Positions 1-8,173 of a stretch of DNA of 64,000 nucleotides are shown in pieces. Below the pieces are notes generated by a model. It made no database searches. It worked only from the letters and a program-made list of their open reading frames with translations, and had not been told where the DNA came from. Numbering within the stretch: the stretch's first letter is position 1; every line of letters starts with the position of its first letter. A program made the translations under genes and the position numbers. The stretch is from GWE2-42-39 sp034003625 (GTDB lineage: Bacteria > Bacteroidota > Bacteroidia > Bacteroidales > Prolixibacteraceae): NCBI GenBank assembly GCA_034003625.1, contig JAVEYG010000002.1, forward strand, positions 62,001 through 126,000. Reading direction: 5' to 3'.

Positions 1-2952
1 CTTGTAATTTTTAAAACGTTCGAGCGCCAGCTTTTCGCCGCTTTGTTTGCGGTCGAGCAGGTACGACGATTTGAACCAGAGGTCGCGCAGCGAGGCAATA
101 TCCAGCTCCAGCGTTGTATCGAAATTCGTTACAATGCAACTTGAAACATTGGTTGGCTGGCCGATTTTTACAAACGCCACACCGGCGGCTTTTAAACCGG
201 TTTCAAATTTTGCTGAATTTTCGGGCTGAAGTACCAGTCCCGGATTTTCGCTAAAAAGCAATTTTACGGTATCTTTTTCATTTATTTCTGAAAGATTGAG
301 CTGTATTCCGGTTTCGTTGCTGGTGAAGCACATTTCGAGCAGGGTGGTAATCAATCCTCCGGAAGAAATATCGTGACCGGCCAGTATGTTTTCGGCTTCA
401 ATCTGTTCCTGAACGGCATTGAATGCTTTCACAAAATAAGCAGGGTCGGCCACGGTTGGCGTTTCGTTGCCTAATTTGTTCACAATCTGGGAGAAAGCGC
501 TTCCTCCCAGTGCTTTTGGCGATTGAGAAAAATCGATGAAGTAAATAGCTTTTTCAGTGTCATTTACCAAAACCGGTTCCACCACTTTTTTAACATCGGT
601 CACTTCGCCCGAAGCTGAAATTATCACAGTGCCTGGTGCATAAACCACGTCGTCCTTGTATTTCTGGGTCATCGACATCGAGTCTTTTCCGGTAGGGATG
701 TTGATCCCCAACGCGCAGGCAAAGTCGCTGGCCGCTTTTACTGCTTTGTAAATACGGGCATTTTCGCCTTCGTTTTTGGCAGGCCACATCCAGTTGGCGC
801 TCAGCGAAACACTGCGTATTTTATCGGCAAGCGGCGCGAACGCGATGTTGGTAAGCGATTCGGCAATAGCCAGTATTGAACCATTTTCAGCTGAAACTAT
901 CGCAGCCACCGGCGCATGGCCGATGGTGGTGGCAATCCCGCTTTTCCCCTGGTAATCGAGCGTAATGACGCCAACATTGTTCAATGGCAACTGTATTTTA
1001 CCGGCGGTCTGTTGTTTGGCAATGCGCCCGGTTACCGAACGGTCGACTTTGTTGGTGAGCCAGTCTTTACAGGCTACCGATTCTAATTGAAGAACATTTT
1101 CGAGGTATTCTTCAATTTTATGCTGATCGTAGTTTAGTTCTTCAAAACGGGTTTCTACAGTTTTGTCGGTCAGCACGGTTTTCGGCGGTTTGCCAAACAT
1201 GTAGCCCAACTGCCAGTCGATGGGTTTTTCGCCGGTCAGCGAGTTTTCAAACGTAAACTGCATATCGCCGGTGGCTTCGCCAATCACATACATGGGCGCG
1301 CGTTCGCGGTCGGCAATTCGTTGCAGCAGCTCCACATCTTTTTCGTGCATCACTAACCCCATGCGTTCCTGCGATTCGTTACCCACAATTTCTTTTTGCG
1401 AAAGCGTGGGGTCGCCCACCGGCAATTTGGCCGTGTCGATTTTTCCACCAGTTGCTTCCACCAATTCCGAGAGGCAGTTCAAGTGGCCCCCGGCGCCGTG
1501 GTCATGAATAGAAATGATCGGGTTGTGGTCGGATTCGGCCAACGCACGGATGGCGTTGTAAACCCGTTTTTGCATCTCAGGGTTGGCACGCTGGACGGCG
1601 TTCAGCTCAATGGCATTGTCGAACTCGCCGGTATCGACCGAGGAAACAGCGCCGCCGCCCATCCCGATGCGGTAATTGTCGCCACCCAAAAGAACCACCT
1701 TGTCGCCTTTGGTCGGCACCTCTTTTAAACTGTCTTTTTTCGTGCCAAAACCAATCCCTCCGGCCAGCATGATGACTTTGTCGAAGCCGTATTTTTTATA
1801 GGCTTCAAAATGTTCAAAAGTGAGTACCGAACCGGTAATGATGGGCTGGCCAAATTTATTTCCGAAATCGCTGGCGCCATTCGATGCCTTGATCAGGATT
1901 TCTTCCGGAGTTTGGTATAACCAGTCGCGTTCAGGGATAGCATTTTCCCATGAAGCACCAGCCTCTCTAAAACTACCCGGGGCTTTAAAAGCTGCCTGTT
2001 CATCTGAAATTCCGGACATCTGGCTGTTTAAGTCCCCCTTGGGGGGATTCAGGGGGCTGGCTGTTTTGTTGCGTGGATACGAAGTCATGTAAACAGCCGT
2101 TCCGGCAATGGGCAGACTTCCTTTTCCTCCGGCAATACGGTCGCGTATTTCGCCGCCCGTTCCGGTCGATGCACCGTTAAACGGTTCCACAGTGGTTGGA
2201 AAATTGTGTGTTTCGGCTTTTAGCGAAAGCACGGTTTCAATATCTTTTACTTCAAAGAAATCGGGCTTGTCCTGTGTTTTTGGGGCAAACTGTTCGACAA
2301 CCGGGCCTTTTACAAACGAACAGTTGTCTTTGTATGCTGAAATAATTTTATTCGGGTTTTCTTTCGAGGTCTTTTTGATCATCTGGAACAGCGACATTTC
2401 CTGCTCCACCCCATCGATGACAAAGGAGCCGTTGAAAATTTTGTGACGGCAATGTTCCGAGTTGACCTGAGAGAAGCCAAACACTTCGCTGTCGGTAAGT
2501 TTTCGTCCTAATTTCTTTGAGACATCGTTCAGATAATCAATTTCTTCCTGGCTCAGTGCCAAACCTTCTTGTTCGTTGTATGCAGCAATATCTTCAATCG
2601 CAATAATCGGGTCGGGCTGTTTTTCAATGGTAAAAATCTTCTGGTCGAGCCGGTGATAAAGCGCTCTCAGCATCGGGTCGTACCCGGCTTTTTCATCAGG
2701 GACCTGTAAGTATTCTTCCATCCTTGTAATTCCCGGAATACCCATGTTCTGGGTAATCTCAACGGCGTTGGTACTCCATGGGGTCAGCATTTCCTTGCGT
2801 GGTCCAACAAACCAGCCATCGAGGATTTCAGGTTTTAGTTGTTCTGCTCCGTCAAACAACCAAAGAAGTTTTTCGATGTGGGCAGAGTCTAATTCCTGTT
2901 TCGCATTTACGGCAACGACACTGTTTTCAGGAGTCTTAAAAAATAGGATCAT
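1..2952 (-). CDS. purL: Phosphoribosylformylglycinamidine synthase, long form (partial)
   Basis: Cytoplasmic enzyme of purine synthesis that converts FGAR, glutamine and ATP to FGAM. The reading frame starts at ATG 2952-2950 and is still open at base 1, so about 984 codons are visible; the C-terminal glutaminase domain expected in the roughly 1,200-residue form lies outside the window. Family motifs are clear: NSEHCRHKIF near residue 166, KAETHNFPTTVEPF near 247, the glycine-rich GDNYRIGMGGGAVSS near 420 and ICALG-like IPTGKDSM further on. The odd point is residues 295-334: about 40 residues lie between TSYPR and WENAIPERDWLYQTP, where I recall homologues having only around five. Part of that stretch is encoded by a GC-rich palindromic repeat (see 2020-2066). 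The frame stays open and motifs on both sides are intact, so the gene is probably functional. Confidence 0.95.
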   Translation of the reverse strand, partial: MILFFKTPENSVVAVNAKQELDSAHIEKLLWLFDGAEQLKPEILDGWFVGPRKEMLTPWSTNAVEITQNMGIPGITRMEEYLQVPDEKAGYDPMLRALYHRLDQKIFTIEKQPDPIIAIEDIAAYNEQEGLALSQEEIDYLNDVSKKLGRKLTDSEVFGFSQVNSEHCRHKIFNGSFVIDGVEQEMSLFQMIKKTSKENPNKIISAYKDNCSFVKGPVVEQFAPKTQDKPDFFEVKDIETVLSLKAETHNFPTTVEPFNGASTGTGGEIRDRIAGGKGSLPIAGTAVYMTSYPRNKTASPLNPPKGDLNSQMSGISDEQAAFKAPGSFREAGASWENAIPERDWLYQTPEEILIKASNGASDFGNKFGQPIITGSVLTFEHFEAYKKYGFDKVIMLAGGIGFGTKKDSLKEVPTKGDKVVLLGGDNYRIGMGGGAVSSVDTGEFDNAIELNAVQRANPEMQKRVYNAIRALAESDHNPIISIHDHGAGGHLNCLSELVEATGGKIDTAKLPVGDPTLSQKEIVGNESQERMGLVMHEKDVELLQRIADRERAPMYVIGEATGDMQFTFENSLTGEKPIDWQLGYMFGKPPKTVLTDKTVETRFEELNYDQHKIEEYLENVLQLESVACKDWLTNKVDRSVTGRIAKQQTAGKIQLPLNNVGVITLDYQGKSGIATTIGHAPVAAIVSAENGSILAIAESLTNIAFAPLADKIRSVSLSANWMWPAKNEGENARIYKAVKAASDFACALGINIPTGKDSMSMTQKYKDDVVYAPGTVIISASGEVTDVKKVVEPVLVNDTEKAIYFIDFSQSPKALGGSAFSQIVNKLGNETPTVADPAYFVKAFNAVQEQIEAENILAGHDISSGGLITTLLEMCFTSNETGIQLNLSEINEKDTVKLLFSENPGLVLQPENSAKFETGLKAAGVAFVKIGQPTNVSSCIVTNFDTTLELDIASLRDLWFKSSYLLDRKQSGEKLALERFKNYK
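2020..2066. repeat. GC-rich palindromic repeat inside purL, flanked by 10-bp direct repeats
   Basis: The core (2030-2056) reads AAGTCCCCCTT then GGGGGGATTCAGGGGG. Read on the minus strand it is the same element as 14666-14696 (CCCCCT, ATCCCCC, GGGGGACTT in the same order). It is bracketed by two identical copies of CTGGCTGTTT (2020-2029 and 2057-2066), which look like a target-site duplication. It is translated in frame as part of PurL, including the peptide SPLNPPKGDL. Confidence 0.7.
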
Positions 2953-3005
2953 GTTGGAATGTTTTAATTTTCATTGGTACCTGAAAGGCACGTTTTTCAA
3001 CGCCA

Positions 3006-3013
3006 CAAAGATA
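3006..3013 (-). promoter_or_regulatory. -7 box (TATCTTTG) for purL
   Basis: On the minus strand this reads TATCTTTG, an exact match to the Bacteroidota TAnnTTTG element, 53 bases before the purL ATG. No convincing -33 TTTG was found at the usual spacing, so this rests on the -7 element and its position. Confidence 0.45.
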
Positions 3014-3084
3014 AAACAACTTTAAAAGAACCATCGGTGAAAAATAAAAAGAAATACACGGCAGATGTTAATAAAACGATTGGG

Positions 3085-3153
3085 TACACGTGTAGGCAAC
3101 AACTCTTTATTCCTGATATATATCATGTTGTTTCATGCATGAATTAACGTTAA
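3085..3153. promoter_or_regulatory. Cluster of four perfect palindromes between purL and the propionate genes
   Basis: Four perfect palindromes lie within 69 bases of this 325-base divergent intergenic region: TACACGTGTA (3085-3094), TGATATATATCA (3114-3125), TTCATGCATGAA (3132-3143) and TTAACGTTAA (3144-3153), the last two directly abutting. Such symmetry suits binding sites for dimeric regulators. Which gene they would serve is not clear; no regulator is encoded next to them. The rest of 2953-3277 is AT-rich and holds only the two promoter elements. Confidence 0.4.
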
Positions 3154-3229
3154 GTTTACAAATCACAGGCATTTCTTTAGACCCTTTTTAAATAAGATTT
3201 TCGATTTCTGCCTTTGGAAAATTAATACC

Positions 3230-3237
3230 TATATTTG
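3230..3237 (+). promoter_or_regulatory. -7 box (TATATTTG) for the CoA-transferase gene
   Basis: TATATTTG matches TAnnTTTG exactly and lies 40 bases before the chosen ATG at 3278. A TTTG at 3213-3216 is closer than the usual -33 spacing, so the upstream element is uncertain. Confidence 0.45.
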
Positions 3238-3277
3238 CGCGCAATTGAAAAAAGGGCAATATTATCAACTAATTACT

Positions 3278-4591
3278 ATGAAGCAAATCAAATATGTAAG
3301 CGCCGAAGAGGCGGTTAAAATCATTAAATCGGGCGACCGCGTCCACCTGAGCAGTGTGGCCGTAACACCGCACACGTTAATCAAACCAATGGTCGAAAGA
3401 GGCCGCAGGGGAGAGATCAACAATGTAAAAATCCAACATATTCATGTGGAGGGAGAAGTCGAATATGCAAACCCTGAGTTTGAAGGTATCTTCTGTCCCG
3501 AACAGTTTTTCGTGGGCGGCAACCTGCGCAAACAAACACAGGCCGGTTATGCCGATTATATCCCTGTTTTCCTGAGTGAAACACAGAAACTGATCCGTGA
3601 AGGCTACCTGAAAGTAAACGTAGCGATGATTATGGTTTCAACGCCCGACAACCACGGCTTTGTTTCATTGGGGACTTCAGTAGATGCAACGCTTGCCGCC
3701 GTTGAATGTGCTGATGTGGTCATTGCAGCAGTCAATCCGAATGTGCCGCGTTGCTGGGGCGATGCCATGATCCATATTGATGAAATCGATATTTTTGTAG
3801 AAGACGATATTAAATTATATACACACGATTTTGCCCCTTTGACCGAACAGGAAATCCAGATTGGTAAAAATGTGGCCGAACTGGTTGACGATGGTGCCTG
3901 TTTGCAAATGGGTATCGGCGGTATCCCAAATGCTGTTTTGGCACAGTTGGGTAACCACAAAGACCTCGGTGTTCATACCGAAATGTTTGCCGACGGAATT
4001 CTTCCTCTGGTTGAAAAAGGCATTGTTACCGGGAAACACAAAAGCATCGACCGGGGCAAAATGGTTGCTTCGTTCCTGATGGGAACCCAGGCATTGTATG
4101 ATTTTGTGAACGACAATCCGCGTGTGGCCATGATGGATGTGGCCCATACCAACGGGGTACACATCATCCGTAAACTCAATAAAGTTACAGCCATTAATTC
4201 GGCTATTGCAATCGACCTGACCGGCCAGGTTTGCGCCGACTCAATCGGGACCAGACATTATTCGGGAGTTGGCGGCCAAATCGACTTTATTCGTGGCGCC
4301 GGCCATTCAAAAGGAGGGAAACCGATTATTGCCATTCCTTCGGTTACCGAGAAAGGTGTTTCAAAAATCAGCCCGATTTTAATTCCCGGTTCCGGCGTAG
4401 TCAGTACACGGGCCAATATTCATTGGGTAGTGACCGAGTTCGGCGCTGTCAACCTGTATGGAAAGACCATGCAGGAACGGGCCCGCCTGTTGATTTCCGT
4501 TGCACATCCCAATCATCAGGAAGCGTTGGACCAGGCTGCCTTTGAACGGTTTGGTTCTCATTACAGGTTTATATGCAATAATTATAAGTAA
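3278..4591 (+). CDS. Acetyl-CoA hydrolase/transferase family CoA-transferase
   Basis: A 437-residue cytoplasmic enzyme of the Cat1/4-hydroxybutyrate CoA-transferase family, which moves CoA between an acyl-CoA and a carboxylic acid through a glutamyl-CoA intermediate. The catalytic glutamate is Glu235 in the motif VHTEMFADG, and the glycine-rich GIGGIPNAV precedes it. I chose ATG 3278 (MKQIKYVSAEE); an in-frame TTG at 3245 would add eleven residues that look like non-coding sequence. It stands directly before the epimerase and decarboxylase genes, so I infer that it releases propionate from propionyl-CoA, with succinate or acetate as acceptor. Acetate, butyrate or 4-hydroxybutyrate specificity cannot be excluded from sequence. 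A strong terminator follows, so it can be transcribed apart from the downstream genes. Confidence 0.88.
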   Translation: MKQIKYVSAEEAVKIIKSGDRVHLSSVAVTPHTLIKPMVERGRRGEINNVKIQHIHVEGEVEYANPEFEGIFCPEQFFVGGNLRKQTQAGYADYIPVFLSETQKLIREGYLKVNVAMIMVSTPDNHGFVSLGTSVDATLAAVECADVVIAAVNPNVPRCWGDAMIHIDEIDIFVEDDIKLYTHDFAPLTEQEIQIGKNVAELVDDGACLQMGIGGIPNAVLAQLGNHKDLGVHTEMFADGILPLVEKGIVTGKHKSIDRGKMVASFLMGTQALYDFVNDNPRVAMMDVAHTNGVHIIRKLNKVTAINSAIAIDLTGQVCADSIGTRHYSGVGGQIDFIRGAGHSKGGKPIIAIPSVTEKGVSKISPILIPGSGVVSTRANIHWVVTEFGAVNLYGKTMQERARLLISVAHPNHQEALDQAAFERFGSHYRFICNNYK

Positions 4592-4600
4592 AAACACAAA

Positions 4601-4625
4601 GGCAGGGGGGAACCCTGCCTTTTTT
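4601..4625 (+). terminator. Rho-independent terminator after the CoA-transferase gene
   Basis: Seven-pair stem GGCAGGG (4601-4607) with CCCTGCC (4613-4619), five-base loop, then a run of T. It lies 10 bases after the stop codon. Confidence 0.88.
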
Positions 4626-4801
4626 CTTCTAAAATATTGATATTCTTTCTGTTTTTTCAATTTCCGATCTGTAATTTTGTGTTTTCTTTTTAAAAATATC
4701 TTAAAAAAATTTAAACTGAAAATCGAATTTTAGAGCCGGTTGTTTGAAAAGAACGAAAAAAGACAAAAATACAAACTCATCTTATAAAATATTTAATCAC
4801 T

Positions 4802-5203
4802 ATGAAAATTTCACATATCGAACACATTGGAATTGCAGTAACCAGCCTGGAAGAAGCTATTCCTTACTATGAAAAAGTTCTTGGCCTGAAATGTTATGCC
4901 ATCGAAGAAGTGGCCGACCAGAAGGTAAAAACGGCATTCTTCAAAGTCGGGCAAACAAAAATTGAATTATTGGAATCAACCGATCCGGAAGGACCAATTG
5001 GAAAATTCATCGAGAAAAAAGGAGCTGGAGTACACCACCTCGCATTTGCCGTTGATAATGTAAACGAAGCGTTAAAAGATGTGGAAGCTGCCGGTGTGCA
5101 ACTGATCGACAAAGCCGGTCGAAAAGGGGCCGAAGGCCTGAATATCGGGTTCCTTCACCCAAAATCGACCCTGGGAGTTTTAACTGAACTTTGTTCTGAA
5201 TAG
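4802..5203 (+). CDS. mce: Methylmalonyl-CoA epimerase
   Basis: A 133-residue protein of the vicinal oxygen chelate (glyoxalase) fold that interconverts the R and S forms of methylmalonyl-CoA. The two beta-alpha-beta-beta-beta modules are visible: HIGIAVTSLEEAIPYYEKVLG at the N-terminus and HHLAFAVDNVNEALKDVEAAG in the second half. Likely metal ligands are His8, the Gln of QTKIELLE, His78 or His79, and Glu129 in LTELCSE. Length is normal. It begins a block that continues 30 bases later with the decarboxylase carboxyltransferase, and it supplies the S isomer used by that enzyme. The mutase that makes R-methylmalonyl-CoA from succinyl-CoA is not in this window. Confidence 0.95.
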   Translation: MKISHIEHIGIAVTSLEEAIPYYEKVLGLKCYAIEEVADQKVKTAFFKVGQTKIELLESTDPEGPIGKFIEKKGAGVHHLAFAVDNVNEALKDVEAAGVQLIDKAGRKGAEGLNIGFLHPKSTLGVLTELCSE

Positions 5204-5233
5204 ACAGATTTATCCTAATATTATACAACCACA

Positions 5234-6793
5234 ATGAACAATCAAGACAAAATAAAAAAACTAATTGACCTGAGGGTCGAAGCCAAATTGGGCGGAGGGG
5301 AAAAACGAATTGAAGCCCAGCACCAAAAAGGCAAGATGACTGCCCGCGAGCGGATTGAATTGCTCCTTGATGAAGGCAGTTTTGAAGAGTACGACATGTT
5401 TGTGCAGCACCGTTGCACGAACTTCGGCATTGAAAAAAATAAATTTCTGGGCGATGGCGTAGTGACCGGACAAGGGACGATTGACGGGCGTGTAGTGTAT
5501 GTTTTTGCACAGGATTTCACTGTATTTGGCGGATCGCTGTCCGAAACTTTTGCACAGAAAATCTGCAAAATAATGGATATGGCCATGAAAGTTGGCGCCC
5601 CGGTAATCGGGATCAACGATTCAGGCGGCGCCCGTATCCAGGAAGGGGTAACTGCATTGGCCGGTTATGCCGAGATTTTTGAACGCAACATTATGGCCTC
5701 GGGTGTTATTCCGCAAATTTCGGCCATTTTTGGCCCCTGTGCCGGTGGCGCTGTTTATTCTCCGGCCCTGACCGACTTTATTATGATGACAAAAGATTCA
5801 TCGTATATGTTCGTTACCGGCCCCAAAGTAGTAAAGACCGTTACCGGAGAAGTAGTAACTGACGAACAGTTGGGTGGCGCTTCGGTTCACGGGTCAAAAT
5901 CAGGCGTTTCCCATTTTATTGCAGAAGATGAAAAAGAAGGCATCCTGCTCATCCGTAAATTGTTGAGCTTTTTACCGCAGAACAATTTGGAAGACGCTCC
6001 TTTGGCTCCTTGTGATGACCCCATTGACCGCTTGGACGATTTTCTGAACGAAGTGATCCCGGATAATCCGAATAAACCGTATGATGTAAAAGACGTTATC
6101 CATTCGATTGTCGATTATCACGAATTTCTTGAAGTTCACCGCAACTACGCACAAAATATTGTAGTCGGGTTTGCCCGTTTTAACGGCGTTTCTACCGGAA
6201 TTGTGGCCAACCAGCCGAATTACCTGGCAGGGGTACTCGACATCAATGCCTCGCGCAAGGCTGCCCGTTTTGTACGTTTCTGCGACGCATTCAATATCCC
6301 GATCGTAACGTTGGTCGATGTGCCCGGGTTCCTGCCGGGAACTGCACAGGAATACGGCGGTATCATTACCCATGGCGCCAAATTGTTATTTGCATACGGG
6401 GAAGCAACTGTGCCGAAAGTGACGATTATTCTCCGCAAATCATATGGCGGCGCATACTGCGTGATGAGCTCGAAACACCTGCGCGGCGACATCAACTATT
6501 CGTGGCCAACTGGCGAAATTGCCGTGATGGGGCCCAAAGGTGCTATTGAAGTACTTCAAAGCAAGAAAATATCGGCGATTGAAAACGAAGAAGAACGTGC
6601 CGCATTTATCAGTGAGGCAGAAGAGGGATACAAAGATAAATTTGCTAACCCATACAATGCCGCCGAGTATGGTTATATCGACGATGTGATTGAGCCGCGC
6701 AATACCCGTTTCCGTGTTATCAGGGCGCTCCAGACGCTGGCAACCAAGAAGGATGTGATGCCTGCAAAGAAACATACCAATATTCCATTATAA
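5234..6793 (+). CDS. mmdA: Methylmalonyl-CoA decarboxylase / propionyl-CoA carboxylase carboxyltransferase subunit
   Basis: A 519-residue carboxyltransferase of the crotonase-like biotin enzyme family. It moves the carboxyl group between methylmalonyl-CoA and biotin. Diagnostic motifs are SGGARIQEG (about 128-137), FGPCAGGAVYSPALTD, GFLPGTAQEYGGIITHGAKLL (about 363-383; glycine loop of the CoA site) and KSYGGAYCVMSSKHL. Length is typical. The downstream genes encode a membrane-anchor gamma-type subunit, a biotin carrier and a sodium-translocating beta subunit, and no biotin carboxylase is present. This strongly favours a decarboxylase that runs in the propionate-forming direction and pumps sodium, over an ATP-driven carboxylase. 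Confidence 0.95.
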   Translation: MNNQDKIKKLIDLRVEAKLGGGEKRIEAQHQKGKMTARERIELLLDEGSFEEYDMFVQHRCTNFGIEKNKFLGDGVVTGQGTIDGRVVYVFAQDFTVFGGSLSETFAQKICKIMDMAMKVGAPVIGINDSGGARIQEGVTALAGYAEIFERNIMASGVIPQISAIFGPCAGGAVYSPALTDFIMMTKDSSYMFVTGPKVVKTVTGEVVTDEQLGGASVHGSKSGVSHFIAEDEKEGILLIRKLLSFLPQNNLEDAPLAPCDDPIDRLDDFLNEVIPDNPNKPYDVKDVIHSIVDYHEFLEVHRNYAQNIVVGFARFNGVSTGIVANQPNYLAGVLDINASRKAARFVRFCDAFNIPIVTLVDVPGFLPGTAQEYGGIITHGAKLLFAYGEATVPKVTIILRKSYGGAYCVMSSKHLRGDINYSWPTGEIAVMGPKGAIEVLQSKKISAIENEEERAAFISEAEEGYKDKFANPYNAAEYGYIDDVIEPRNTRFRVIRALQTLATKKDVMPAKKHTNIPL

Positions 6794-6802
6794 TTGACGG
6801 CC

Positions 6803-7714
6803 ATGCAAAAAAGAAATCTGAAATTACTCTCAGGAATATTCATTCTGCTGGCCATTCTGTTGTTTGCCGACAGGATAAAAGCACAGAATGCGTCCGACCT
6901 GAGGTTCAATGAAATACTGGTATTGAACGATTCGAATTTTGTCGACGATTTCGGACAACACAGTCCCTGGATCGAGATTTTTAACTCGGCATACAATTCG
7001 GTGGATATTGGAGGTTGTTATTTAACTGACGACCTGAATAACCCGACCAAATACTGGATACCGGTCGGAGACCCGGCAACACTTATCCCTCCTCGTTGTT
7101 ACGTGGTTTTTTGGGCCGATAATATGCCTACCCGTGGTATTTTCCATTTGAATTTCAATTTAGAGAAAGCTAAACTGATCGCTTTATTTGATGCCAGCGG
7201 ACGTACGTTGATCGATAAATTAGAGATACCTCAATCACAGAAAGTGGATATAACTTATGGACGGATTGCTGACTATAGTGATGAATGGGAATATCTTGAA
7301 CACTCAACCCCCGGGGCAAATAACGATCACAGCAGAAAAGCCTCTTCAGGAGAAAAGTTCGTGGCCATGGATCCATCCGGCTTAGGAATGGCAATGATTG
7401 CAATGAGTGTTGTTTTTTCGGCATTGGCAATGTTATATCTGATTTTCAGAAGGATCGGGAAATTCTTTGTCCGGAAAACAGCTAAAGGGGCAAAAGGTAA
7501 AAGTAAAGTAGTGGCCGAAGGTGAAATGAAAGTTGTAAAATCAGCAAAAGAGGAAATGTCAGGTGAAGTTAATGCTGCTATTGCGATGGCCCTCTATCTG
7601 TATCAAAGTGAAATGCACGACCATGAACATACCGTTCTGACCATTCAGAAAGTATCCCGCAACTATTCTCCCTGGAGTTCGAAAATTTACATGTTAAGAA
7701 AAACACCGCGTTAA
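6803..7714 (+). CDS. Lamin-tail domain / OadG fusion, gamma-type subunit of the decarboxylase pump
   Basis: A 303-residue membrane protein. The N-terminal signal sequence (LLSGIFILLAILLFADRIKAQ) is followed by a lamin-tail-like domain at about residues 27-145 (RFNEILVLNDSNFVDDFG, then WIEIFNSAYNSVDIGGCYLTDD). A membrane segment follows (GLGMAMIAMSVVFSALAMLYL), then a charged cytoplasmic tail like that of OadG, the small subunit that holds the oxaloacetate or methylmalonyl-CoA decarboxylase complex together. I chose ATG 6803; a TTG at 6794 adds three residues. It starts 9 bases after mmdA and is followed 12 bases later by the biotin carrier. The lamin-tail domain should sit in the periplasm; its role there is unknown to me. 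Confidence 0.82.
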   Translation: MQKRNLKLLSGIFILLAILLFADRIKAQNASDLRFNEILVLNDSNFVDDFGQHSPWIEIFNSAYNSVDIGGCYLTDDLNNPTKYWIPVGDPATLIPPRCYVVFWADNMPTRGIFHLNFNLEKAKLIALFDASGRTLIDKLEIPQSQKVDITYGRIADYSDEWEYLEHSTPGANNDHSRKASSGEKFVAMDPSGLGMAMIAMSVVFSALAMLYLIFRRIGKFFVRKTAKGAKGKSKVVAEGEMKVVKSAKEEMSGEVNAAIAMALYLYQSEMHDHEHTVLTIQKVSRNYSPWSSKIYMLRKTPR

Positions 7715-7726
7715 TAATCAAAAGAA

Positions 7727-8170
7727 ATGAAGAAATTTAAATTTACCATAAACGGCAACCAATACGAGACCGAGGTCCTCAATGTGGAAGATAATATTGC
7801 CGAAATTGAAGTCAACGGAACTTTGTATAAAGTTGAGGTGGATAAGGAAATTAAACCTGTGAAAACGCCTAAATTGGTACGTCCGGTAGCCGTACCGTCA
7901 ACCGATACTCATCCTTCAGTCGCCAAAACAAGCAGTCCTGCCGGACCGAAAGGAACAGGCAGCATTAAATCGCCGCTACCGGGTGTTATCCTCGACGTGT
8001 TTGTAAGAGAAGGAGATGAGGTGAAAATGGGACAAAAGTTACTGATGCTGGAAGCCATGAAAATGGAAAACAACATTGAAGCCGACAAAGCAGGTAAAGT
8101 GGTTTCCATCCTGAAACACAAAGGCGACAGTGTAATGGAAGGCGATGTGTTAATAATAATAGGAGAATAG
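7727..8170 (+). CDS. mmdC: Biotin carrier protein of the methylmalonyl-CoA decarboxylase
   Basis: A 147-residue biotinyl-carrier protein. The C-terminal biotinyl/lipoyl domain (about residues 78-147) contains the biotinylation motif EAMKMEN with Lys112 as the attachment site, and the preceding SPLPGVILDVFVREGDEVKMGQ is typical. The N-terminal about 50 residues (KFTINGNQYETEVLNVEDNIAEIEVNG) form a small beta domain, joined by a Pro/Ala/Ser/Thr-rich flexible linker (VRPVAVPSTDTHPSVAKTSSPAGP). It carries the carboxyl group from the carboxyltransferase to the membrane beta subunit, where decarboxylation is coupled to sodium export. It lies between those subunit genes, 3 bases before the beta gene. 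Confidence 0.94.
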   Translation: MKKFKFTINGNQYETEVLNVEDNIAEIEVNGTLYKVEVDKEIKPVKTPKLVRPVAVPSTDTHPSVAKTSSPAGPKGTGSIKSPLPGVILDVFVREGDEVKMGQKLLMLEAMKMENNIEADKAGKVVSILKHKGDSVMEGDVLIIIGE

Positions 8171-8173
8171 GCA

